DNA from: Corynebacterium ammoniagenes DSM 20306
GTDB lineage: Bacteria; Actinomycetota; Actinomycetes; Mycobacteriales; Mycobacteriaceae
Assembly: GCF_001941425.1 (NCBI RefSeq)
Contig: NZ_CP009244.1
Location: 2,232,001-2,296,000 of the forward strand
Direction: 5' to 3'
Length of the DNA stretch: 64,000 bases
This document shows, piece by piece, positions 7,395 through 15,466 of the stretch. The position numbers and the translations under genes were made by a program. The notes under the pieces are model-generated. The model was not told the origin of the DNA, ran no database searches, and worked only from the letters and a program-made list of their open reading frames with translations. Within the stretch, counting starts at the first letter, position 1. Every line of letters begins with the position of its first letter.

Positions 7395-9461
7395 TTATTG
7401 CTGGCGGAAATGTCCCTGGTTTCCGTCTCGGTTAAGCTCGGCCAACATCTTGTTGTACTCGTCCATATCAATATCGCCTTCGACCTCTGCCTTGGCATCG
7501 TAGAACCGCGACTCGGAGCGGTCTTCGCGCAGCCAGTCCAAGGCGAGTTTGCCAAAGACAATAGCCAGCGGGAACTGCCCAAAGCCCCACGCGATACCGC
7601 CGCCAACTTTTTGATCATCCAAGAAATCATGCGGCCATGGGATTTCCAGTGACTGGTAATAAGCCAAGCCCATAATCTCTGTCAGCTGCATGAGATAAAC
7701 ACCCATAAACAGGTGAATCGGCATGGAAGCAAACAAGATGCCGAGGCGAATAATGGTCGAAGCACGCTTAGGCAGCGGGTCCGGTCCCACTACTTCCCAG
7801 AAGTAGATATAGCCGGAAATCAAGAACGTGAAGTTCATCAGCACGTGCCCGGCGTGCTCCGAGATTGCCAGCTGGTACAGGTCGTTGGACAAATACAGCA
7901 CCCAGAAGAAGAACAAGAACTGCAAGACGTTGACGATGGGATGGGTGATAAACGCCAAGGTCTTCGACTTCGTCAGCGCCACCACCCAGTCATGGATAGT
8001 GGGCTTGCCGGGACGACCAGGTTCAAATGCTTCCAGGATCAACGTCAGCGGGGCACCTAGGACCAGCAGGAGTGGAAAGACCATGGATAAGACCATGTGT
8101 CCTAACATGTGCATGGAATAGGTCGCCGGGATGTACATGCCCAGGCCAGTGGACATATAGACGGTAAGCCCCAATGAGCCCAACATCCACCAGGTTGTGC
8201 GTGCCTTCGACCAAGACAGGCCACGCTTGCGCAAATTCCACAGCGCGTAGGCATACAGCGTGGCCAGGACAAGACCAATGGTGCCGAACATGATGTCAAA
8301 GCGGAATTGCGTGAGCATATTGCTCATTTCCGGGGCTTCTTGGAGTTCAAAGCCCATGACAATCTGCATGGAGTTCAGGTTCGGATCCCGCGGTGGTGGC
8401 GGCGGGGTGCGCCCCATTGTGATGGCCACACCGGCAGTTGCTGCCATCACGGCCACTTCCACGATTGAGACACGCAGAAAGAGGCGTGGCTTTTTCTTCA
8501 GCTGCGGCATGGTGATTTGTCGGTGGACAAAACCAATGAAAATCAGCACCAAGGTCAGCGCGGTTTTGGTGACGATAATCAGCCCGTAGCGGGTGGTAAA
8601 CCAGTCCGAAAATTCAATGCGAATTGCGGCATTGATCAAACCAGAAATGACCATCGCACCGGCCGCCACCAGCGCGAGGGTGGAATAGCGGCGCACGGCC
8701 GTAGACATGTCCGGCCCCAGGCGTCGTCCGTGGGCAATCAGACCTAAAAGCCCGCCAATCCACAGGGCCATAAACAACAGGTGCCATAAGAAAGTGTTGG
8801 TGCCGTAGTCGTGGTCGCCGCCGGAGGCGGAGTGACCTTCCATGCCCAGCGGCACAATCATCAACACGGCCAGCACAAAGAGCACCGGTTGCATGGACCA
8901 TTTGTTATTCACCAACGCCAGCACGCCCACGACAATGGCAATACCGGTAGTGATCAGCCAGACCTGCGCCGTGGCTACTTGCTCCAGCGCCATCGACATC
9001 ATTTGTACATTGAGTACTTGGCCAATCGGGGTGCCGGAGACATCCGACATGACCAAAGGGGCTTCCAAAAGGCCAATGATGGCAACACCAAAGGCGGCAA
9101 CAGCGCCGGTTCGCTTAGCGATGAACCCGTCCACCGTTAACCTCGCCTCATTTAACCGGAAATTATCCTTATCTGGAATATCCGGGCTAATGAAAAACGC
9201 GGTGGTCATAAAGGAACCGATGGACAATGCCATCAAGATCCATGCAATCGCGCGGAAGAAAGGCAGCCCGAAAGTCGTGAGCCGCCCAGGATCGGGAATG
9301 CCCAACGCGGCCAGAGAATCCGCGAGGAAAAACAGGGAAATAAAGCCGCCAACGAGACCAGCAATGAGCGCGGCGACTACATAAATAGGCCACGAGGAAC
9401 GGACATTGCTTTTCGGTGGGACGGCGGGTTGTGCCGGCGATTGCTGCGAGGTCATCGACAT
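7395..9461 (-). CDS. CopD copper-uptake/resistance domain fused to CtaG-type cytochrome c oxidase assembly domain
   Basis: A 688-residue polytopic membrane protein. After a short Pro/Gln-rich cytoplasmic start, the N-terminal half carries CopD-like helices (for example YSTLALVAAGAMVISGLINA). The C-terminal half is the caa3-type CtaG domain with the MHMLGHMVLSMVFPLLL helix, whose Met and His residues are likely copper ligands. The fusion is known in actinobacteria and probably moves copper across the membrane for cytochrome oxidase assembly. ATG at 9461 has AAGGG only five bases upstream; the ATG at 9455 has better spacing and is equally possible. The last ~50 residues are acidic and cytoplasmic. 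It is monocistronic with its own terminator. Confidence 0.9.
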   Translation of the reverse strand: MSMTSQQSPAQPAVPPKSNVRSSWPIYVVAALIAGLVGGFISLFFLADSLAALGIPDPGRLTTFGLPFFRAIAWILMALSIGSFMTTAFFISPDIPDKDNFRLNEARLTVDGFIAKRTGAVAAFGVAIIGLLEAPLVMSDVSGTPIGQVLNVQMMSMALEQVATAQVWLITTGIAIVVGVLALVNNKWSMQPVLFVLAVLMIVPLGMEGHSASGGDHDYGTNTFLWHLLFMALWIGGLLGLIAHGRRLGPDMSTAVRRYSTLALVAAGAMVISGLINAAIRIEFSDWFTTRYGLIIVTKTALTLVLIFIGFVHRQITMPQLKKKPRLFLRVSIVEVAVMAATAGVAITMGRTPPPPPRDPNLNSMQIVMGFELQEAPEMSNMLTQFRFDIMFGTIGLVLATLYAYALWNLRKRGLSWSKARTTWWMLGSLGLTVYMSTGLGMYIPATYSMHMLGHMVLSMVFPLLLVLGAPLTLILEAFEPGRPGKPTIHDWVVALTKSKTLAFITHPIVNVLQFLFFFWVLYLSNDLYQLAISEHAGHVLMNFTFLISGYIYFWEVVGPDPLPKRASTIIRLGILFASMPIHLFMGVYLMQLTEIMGLAYYQSLEIPWPHDFLDDQKVGGGIAWGFGQFPLAIVFGKLALDWLREDRSESRFYDAKAEVEGDIDMDEYNKMLAELNRDGNQGHFRQQ

Positions 9462-9530
9462 GGCCCTTAGTATACTGAGCCAAGCTCAGGCCTCATAAAT
9501 GTTAGCGACCGACTCCGTCACACCTGCCAG

Positions 9531-9560
9531 TTCAAGATTTCTTGAACCATGAGCTAAAAT
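9531..9560 (+). promoter_or_regulatory. Putative tRNA-Arg promoter with inverted repeat
   Basis: TTCAAGA-TT-TCTTGAA (9531-9546) is a perfect inverted repeat. Its first half, TTCAAG, lies 18 bases before TAAAAT (9555-9560), so it could be a -35/-10 pair for the tRNA starting at 9621. No experimental support can be read from the sequence. Confidence 0.4.
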
Positions 9561-9620
9561 CACCCATTGTTAGTCCGCAAGGTGCACAGCCGATGTTTTG
9601 TACCCGCGGTTTTAACACTT

Positions 9621-9694
9621 GCCTCCATAGCTCAGCGGATTAGAGCAACGGGCTTCTACCCCGTGTGTCGTAGGTTCGAGTCCTACTGGGGGCA
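9621..9694 (+). tRNA. tRNA-Arg (anticodon TCT)
   Basis: A full cloverleaf can be drawn: acceptor GCCTCCA pairs with TGGGGGC, the anticodon stem ACGGG/CCCGT encloses loop CTTCTAC with anticodon TCT, and the T arm is GTAGG-TTCGAGT-CCTAC. CCA is not encoded. It reads AGA codons. The Fic and restriction genes start just downstream; tRNA-Arg genes are common integration sites, but no duplicated 3' end was found at the far side of the block. Confidence 0.95.
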
Positions 9695-9749
9695 CGCAAG
9701 TGACAAGGCGTTTCATTAGCCTTGCACCGAGCATCTAGGGAGGACTTCC

Positions 9750-10391
9750 ATGCTCGATACGGGAAAATTGACGGACGTCATCTACACGGCCGGTAAAGTC
9801 TTCGACAATCTCCGAAGCGACCGGCTCGCGACACAATCTTTTATTTCTAACGGAGATATTCGAGGCATTGCGAGCCGAGCTGATCTCGAGCTGCTTAAAG
9901 ACCTCAATGACGCCGCAAAAATCATCCTTGAGTGCCATAACAACAACATTTCGCTTAGTCCTAGCGTTGTCATTTCTATCAACTCTGCGATGACACGTTC
10001 AGCGGCACTTCGACCCGGAGTTTTTCGTCAGGACAGCGATAACATCGGGGTTTCTACTCGTTTTGGAGATCACCGACCTTTTGCAGTTCAAGAAACTGAT
10101 CTCCAGAAGTTCATCAACGAGGCTTCAGTACTCTCCATTGAGAAGGCGGCTGCTACCCTTTTCGTTTCTATCGCAAAAGCTCAACCTTTCGGGGACGGTA
10201 ACAAACGCACAGCGTTGTTAGCAGCAAATCTGCTTCTGCTGCCATCAAACAAAATACTGACAGTCCCTTTCAAGGACGACGACCCTGAAGTTTCAGCCAA
10301 GTTCAATGACTTGCTCGCGCGTGCATACATCTACGATGAGGTGGACGCATGCGTAGATTACATGGCGTCTCGAGGAATCATGCCCTTTTAA
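9750..10391 (+). CDS. Fic/Doc-fold protein with altered catalytic motif (His to Gln)
   Basis: A 213-residue Fic-domain protein. The flap region (RPGVFRQDS followed by GDHRPF) and the core helix motif AQPFGDGNKRTALLAAN are clear, with the Doc-like NKRTA ending. The family normally has His at the first motif position, which activates the target hydroxyl for AMP or phosphate transfer. Here Gln145 (codon CAA, 10182-10184) replaces it, so classical AMPylation or Doc kinase activity is doubtful. The ATG at 9750 has a strong GGGAGG site. The gene sits between tRNA-Arg and a type ISP restriction enzyme. No antitoxin-like small gene is next to it. It may be inactive, regulatory, or of changed chemistry. 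Confidence 0.85.
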   Translation: MLDTGKLTDVIYTAGKVFDNLRSDRLATQSFISNGDIRGIASRADLELLKDLNDAAKIILECHNNNISLSPSVVISINSAMTRSAALRPGVFRQDSDNIGVSTRFGDHRPFAVQETDLQKFINEASVLSIEKAAATLFVSIAKAQPFGDGNKRTALLAANLLLLPSNKILTVPFKDDDPEVSAKFNDLLARAYIYDEVDACVDYMASRGIMPF

Positions 10392-10481
10392 TTCCTCCAA
10401 ATTCAGCAGTATTTCATTGCCTGCTTTCTTTCGATGTCCCTCATCTTCCTCCCCCTGTTTCAGCGCACATAACCTAGTTCA

Positions 10482-10495
10482 TAGATAATGTCTTT
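10482..10495 (+). promoter_or_regulatory. -10-like element of a probably leaderless transcript
   Basis: TAGATAAT (10482-10489) ends six bases before the ATG of the restriction gene, and no Shine-Dalgarno sequence is present. The spacing puts the transcription start at or next to the start codon. This is inferred from spacing only. Confidence 0.5.
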
Positions 10496-13400
10496 ATGAC
10501 TGCGTTTGGTGAAGTACTGGAACAACTCCGCGAAAATCAGCCTCAAGGCAAGTACGGCATTGCTTTTGAGAAGTTGATGGTGAACTTCTTCCGTACTGCC
10601 CCCACTCTTGCAAGCCAATTTGATGAGGTTTATCGCTGGAGTGACTGGCGCTATAATGGCGGCAAATCTGATACTGGCATCGACTTGGTGGCTCACCGAA
10701 TTGATGACGATAGCTGGGTGGCCATCCAAGCGAAGTTCTACAAGGAAACCACCAGTATTCAAAAAAGCCACATTGACTCTTTCTTCGAGGCCAGCGGGCA
10801 TTCCTTTGAAACGGAGAAGGGTAAGGAACACTTCTCGCATCGCTACATCATCTCCACCACCGACAAATGGTCAAAGAATGCTGAAGACGCTCTAGAAAAC
10901 CAGGTCATTGAAACCAGCCGTATTGGTATGTCTGATATTGCCACGGCACCGGTGAATTGGGATGTAGCCTTCCCCGGTTCTGAAATTCAGATCAACCTAT
11001 CCAGGAAAGAAGCATTTGCTCCTCGCAAGCATCAGGTCGAGGCAATCGACATGGTGATGACCGGGTTCGGAAACAATGACCGCGGCAAGTTGATCATGGC
11101 TTGCGGCACGGGCAAGACTTTCACTTCGCTTCGTTTAGCCGAGCAGTACGCAAAAGAAAACGGCAATAAGGCGCGAGTCTTGTTCCTAGTTCCATCAATC
11201 GCGCTGCTCTCGCAGACGCTTCGTGAGTGGACTGCGCAGTCCACGATGGATCTACGTTGCTTCGCGGTGTGTTCAGACACCAAGGTCGGGCGGGCTGCGG
11301 AAGATATTGCCCCGCACGACTTGGAAATACCGGTCTCCACCAATGGTGAGATGATTTCCAAGACTTTTGCGAGCGGTAAGCGTGCTCAAGGTTTGCACGT
11401 AGTCTTTTCCACTTACCAGTCCCTCCCGGCAGTACATGATGCTCAAATGACAGAGGGGGGGGGGATCGAAAACTTCGATCTCATTATCTGCGACGAGGCT
11501 CACCGCACTACCGGTGTAACTCTTGCTGGTGAAGACGCATCCAACTTTGTTCGCGTCCACGATGAGGACTACATCAAGGCGGACAAGCGCCTTTACATGA
11601 CGGCGACTCCGCGCCTCTTCGATGATTCTATTAAGGGCAAGGCAGCAGAGCATTCCGCTGAACTCGCATCCATGGATGATGAGGCCATCTACGGCCCTGA
11701 ATTCCACCGTCTCGGGTTCGGTGAAGCCGTAGAAAAGGGCTTGCTGACGGACTACAAAGTCCTGGTCATGACCGTTGATGAGGATGTTGCGGCAGAAGCA
11801 CTGGCATCTGCACCAAGTCCGGATATTAATCTGACCACAGCATCTGCAATGATTGGTGCGTGGAATGCTCTCGCTAAGCGCTCGGGCAAACTTCAGGGTC
11901 AAAAAGACGGTTTTGACGTTGGTGCGGCACCGATGCAGCGCACCGTTGCTTTTGCGAAAGACATCAAGGCATCAAAGCAGATTGCAGAGTCTTTCCCGTC
12001 ACTTATTGAGACTCACAAAGCACAGCTGATAGAGCACCAAGCACTGTCTGGCGTTGATGCGCAGAATATCAATCTTGAAATTGCCGCGGACCACGTGGAT
12101 GGCACGATGAATGCTCTTGCACGTTCTTCGCGTATTTCTTGGTTGGAAGCGGACATGCCCTCCCAAGAATCCCGCGTTCTCACCAATGCTCGTTGTCTGT
12201 CTGAGGGTGTCGATGTCCCAGGCCTCGATTCCGTTATCTTCTTCAACCCGCGCAATTCGATGGTGGATGTTGTTCAGTCGGTCGGTCGCGTCATGCGTAA
12301 GGCCGAGGGCAAGGACTATGGCTACATCATTCTTCCCGTTGCGGTAGCCCCTGGTGTGAGTCCTTCGCAAGCGCTCAATGATAACTCTCGCTTCAGAGTT
12401 GTCTGGCAGATTCTCAACGCGCTTCGTGCGCACGACGATCGTTTCAACGCAAAAGTGAATTCCATCGCGTTGAACGAAGGTTCAATCGATGACTTACCTC
12501 TCGAGGTAAACCCAGTTGAGGATCCAAAAAAGAAGCTTAATGAAAGTGACGCTCGTAAAGCAGATGATGCCTATGACGATGGCACCATGGCGCAACAGGT
12601 TGCGCTGTTTTCTTTGGAGCAATGGCAAGAAGCCATGTACACGAAGCTTGTGGACAAAGTTGGAACGCGTACCTACTGGGAAGACTGGGCTGATGACGTC
12701 GCATCCATTGCACAGTCACAGATCACCCGTATTAAAGCCCTCGTCGATGGCGCTAATCCAAAACTACGTAAGGAATTCGACCGCTTTGTTGAAGGTCTGC
12801 GAGGTAACCTCAATGACTCCATTACTGATGATGAAGCGATAAGCATGCTGTCGCAGCATCTGATCACAGCACCTGTTTTTGATGCTCTATTTACTGAGTA
12901 TGACTTCTCCACACATAACCCGGTGGCACAAGTCATGCAGCGTATGGCTGATGTGTTGGAGGAGGCCAACCTTGATACAGAGACAGATTCTTTGGAAAAG
13001 TTCTATGAGTCCGTCCGCGTACGTGCTTCTGAAGTATCTTCTGCTTCCGGTAAGCAGCAAGTGATTAAGGAGCTCTACGAGCGCTTCTTCCAAAAAGCAT
13101 TCAAGAAGCAAGCTGAGTCCCTCGGTATTGTTTACACGCCAGTAGAAATCGTGGACTTTATCCTCCGCGCTGCCGATGACGTATCCAAGATACACTTTGG
13201 CAAAGGGCTTACCGATGAAGGTGTCTGCATCCTCGATCCCTTCGCCGGTACCTCCACCTTCATGGTTCGTCTCCTGCAGTCTGGTCTCATCAAACCGGAG
13301 GATTTGGCACGCAAGTACGCGAATGAACTCTTCGCAACCGAGATCATGTTGCTGGCGTACTATGTTTCCGCCGTCAACATTGAAACGACGTACAACGCAC

Positions 13401-15466
13401 TTCGAGCCGAGGAGGCTTTCCGTAAAGGCGAAACTGAGCCTGAATATGTTCCATTCGACGGCATCGCGCTTGCGGATACTTTCCAGATCCATGAAGAGGG
13501 CGACATCCTCGACCTGGAAGTGTTCAAAAATAACAACCAGCGCATTGAGCGGCAAAAGACTGCACCCATCAACGTGGTAATCGGAAACCCTCCCTATTCT
13601 GCTGGTCAGCACTCTGCGAACGATAATAATGCGAACCTGAAATACCCAACTTTGGATAAACGTATTGCAGAGACCTACGCTGCGAAGTCGACTGCCACGA
13701 ACAAGAATTCTCTATACGACTCTTACCTACGCGCATTCCGATGGGCCACCGATCGAATTGGCTCCCAAGGCATCGTCGCATTCGTTTCCAACGGCGGCTG
13801 GCTCGACGGAAACACAGGAGATGGAATCCGCCTGTCCCTGGCAGAAGACTTCACTGATATCTATGTCTTCAATCTAAGGGGAAACCAGCGCACAGCCGGT
13901 GAACTTTCGCGCAAAGAAGGCGGCAAGGTCTTCGGCTCTGGTTCGCGAAGCACCATCGCGGTCACCATTGGTATCAAGGACCCGACTCATGGAAGATCTC
14001 GAATCCACTACAGAGACATCGGAGACTATTTAAGTGCTGAGGAAAAGCTAGAAATCGTAAGTGAATCATCCATTCTAAAACTAGAATGGGACCACATCGA
14101 ACCAAATATCCATGGCGATTGGATCAGCCAAAGGAACGAAAAGTTCACGCTGTGGCCAAAACTAGGAAGCACAAATTCCCAGGGACTGCAATTCTTCAAA
14201 AAGGTTTCTCTAGGCCTAGGGACAAGCCGAGATGCTTGGACATATTCATTCTCTCAGTCCAAATTAACGCTTAACGTAAAGAAATTGGGTAGGAACTTCG
14301 TTAAGGCTAGAGACGAGTTTCATGACGTCAGTCTTCCCCTACATGGCCCAGGTGAGCAACAGGTCAGCGCGTTTTTAAAGCAATTCCCTGGGCACTCGGA
14401 CGGGTCTAAGATCAAGTGGAGCCGTAGTTTGCGTACCTATGCATTCCAAAATAAGGAACTTGTGTTTAATGAAGACCAACTAACGACGGCAATGTACCGT
14501 CCTTTTAGCAAACAGTCAGTGTATTTTGACAAGCTCTTGAACCATGAGCGTTCAAAGCTTCCCTCAATGTTCCCTACTCAATGGCACAATAACGTGGGAT
14601 TCTATCAAGTCGGTAATGGCTCGGCAGTTCCCTTTTCAGCCTTTGCGACAAAACTCCTTCCAGATCTTCATGTCACTGGTGCCGGCTCAGGGGGCCAATT
14701 CTTTCCTCGTTTTACCTGGGAACCTCTCGAATTTAATGATGGTGGCTTATTCACAGAAGGCAGCACATCCACTTCAGAACAAGAGGCTTCCATGTACGGA
14801 CAAGTCGGCGAAGTCGTTGACGGTTATCGCCGCATTGACAACATCACCGACGAGATCAAAAAGCTGTACCGAGGTTCTTTGGGCTCGGATATTTCAGGCG
14901 ATGATATCTTCCACTTTGTGTACGGAAAGCTGCACGATCCGGAGTACCGGACGAAGTATGCTGCTGACTTGAAGAAGATGCTGCCACATATTGAAACTCC
15001 GGCGACGCGAGCGGAATTCGATAAGTTTGCAGTTGCGGGCAAGCAACTGATGGATCTCCACGTGAACTACGAAGATGCAGAACCTTGGCCGCTGACGTTC
15101 AAGGTCAACGGTGATGAGAATGACCGTGAGACGTGGCGTGTAATCAAGCTCGCGTGGGCAAAGAAAAAGGACCCAGAGACTGGTAAAAACGTCAATGATG
15201 TGACGACGATGAAATACAACAAGCGCGTCACCATCACGGATATTCCAGCAGAAGCCGATGAGTACATGCTGGGATCACGCTCAGCTTTGGCATGGATCAT
15301 TGACCGCTACCTGGTGAAGAAGGACAAGGCATCAGGAATTGTTAATGACCCGAATGATTGGGCCGATGAAGTGGGCAACCCGCGCTACATTGCTGATTTG
15401 ATTGGCAAGGTAACGCGGGTGGCAGTTGAGACCGTCCGAATCGTTAAGAGCTTGGAATCTGAGTAA
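10496..15466 (+). CDS. Single-chain type ISP restriction-modification enzyme (LlaGI/LlaBIII-like)
   Basis: A 1656-residue protein combining all restriction-modification activities. In order it has an Mrr-like nuclease (Asp63 with Gln78-Ala-Lys80), a superfamily 2 helicase (Walker A CGTGKT near 203, DEAH near 333, TATPR near 368, QSVGRVMRK near 594), a coupler, and an N6-adenine methyltransferase (DPFAGTSTF near 915, GNPPY near 1030). A target-recognition region of lower GC by eye (about 1180-1400) and a conserved tail follow. The family methylates one strand of a short asymmetric site and translocates to cleave between head-to-head sites. A run of ten G lies in frame just before the DEAH box. 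Its 3' end overlaps the convergent hydrolase gene by 23 bases. Confidence 0.93.
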   Translation: MTAFGEVLEQLRENQPQGKYGIAFEKLMVNFFRTAPTLASQFDEVYRWSDWRYNGGKSDTGIDLVAHRIDDDSWVAIQAKFYKETTSIQKSHIDSFFEASGHSFETEKGKEHFSHRYIISTTDKWSKNAEDALENQVIETSRIGMSDIATAPVNWDVAFPGSEIQINLSRKEAFAPRKHQVEAIDMVMTGFGNNDRGKLIMACGTGKTFTSLRLAEQYAKENGNKARVLFLVPSIALLSQTLREWTAQSTMDLRCFAVCSDTKVGRAAEDIAPHDLEIPVSTNGEMISKTFASGKRAQGLHVVFSTYQSLPAVHDAQMTEGGGIENFDLIICDEAHRTTGVTLAGEDASNFVRVHDEDYIKADKRLYMTATPRLFDDSIKGKAAEHSAELASMDDEAIYGPEFHRLGFGEAVEKGLLTDYKVLVMTVDEDVAAEALASAPSPDINLTTASAMIGAWNALAKRSGKLQGQKDGFDVGAAPMQRTVAFAKDIKASKQIAESFPSLIETHKAQLIEHQALSGVDAQNINLEIAADHVDGTMNALARSSRISWLEADMPSQESRVLTNARCLSEGVDVPGLDSVIFFNPRNSMVDVVQSVGRVMRKAEGKDYGYIILPVAVAPGVSPSQALNDNSRFRVVWQILNALRAHDDRFNAKVNSIALNEGSIDDLPLEVNPVEDPKKKLNESDARKADDAYDDGTMAQQVALFSLEQWQEAMYTKLVDKVGTRTYWEDWADDVASIAQSQITRIKALVDGANPKLRKEFDRFVEGLRGNLNDSITDDEAISMLSQHLITAPVFDALFTEYDFSTHNPVAQVMQRMADVLEEANLDTETDSLEKFYESVRVRASEVSSASGKQQVIKELYERFFQKAFKKQAESLGIVYTPVEIVDFILRAADDVSKIHFGKGLTDEGVCILDPFAGTSTFMVRLLQSGLIKPEDLARKYANELFATEIMLLAYYVSAVNIETTYNALRAEEAFRKGETEPEYVPFDGIALADTFQIHEEGDILDLEVFKNNNQRIERQKTAPINVVIGNPPYSAGQHSANDNNANLKYPTLDKRIAETYAAKSTATNKNSLYDSYLRAFRWATDRIGSQGIVAFVSNGGWLDGNTGDGIRLSLAEDFTDIYVFNLRGNQRTAGELSRKEGGKVFGSGSRSTIAVTIGIKDPTHGRSRIHYRDIGDYLSAEEKLEIVSESSILKLEWDHIEPNIHGDWISQRNEKFTLWPKLGSTNSQGLQFFKKVSLGLGTSRDAWTYSFSQSKLTLNVKKLGRNFVKARDEFHDVSLPLHGPGEQQVSAFLKQFPGHSDGSKIKWSRSLRTYAFQNKELVFNEDQLTTAMYRPFSKQSVYFDKLLNHERSKLPSMFPTQWHNNVGFYQVGNGSAVPFSAFATKLLPDLHVTGAGSGGQFFPRFTWEPLEFNDGGLFTEGSTSTSEQEASMYGQVGEVVDGYRRIDNITDEIKKLYRGSLGSDISGDDIFHFVYGKLHDPEYRTKYAADLKKMLPHIETPATRAEFDKFAVAGKQLMDLHVNYEDAEPWPLTFKVNGDENDRETWRVIKLAWAKKKDPETGKNVNDVTTMKYNKRVTITDIPAEADEYMLGSRSALAWIIDRYLVKKDKASGIVNDPNDWADEVGNPRYIADLIGKVTRVAVETVRIVKSLESE
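11455..11464 (+). repeat. Homopolymer of ten G inside the restriction gene
   Basis: Ten consecutive G bases end the Glu320 codon and encode Gly321-Gly323, about ten residues before the DEAH box. At ten G the frame is open. Loss or gain of one or two G would shift the frame and cut the protein to roughly a fifth of its length. It is the longest homopolymer I saw in the window. Confidence 0.9.
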
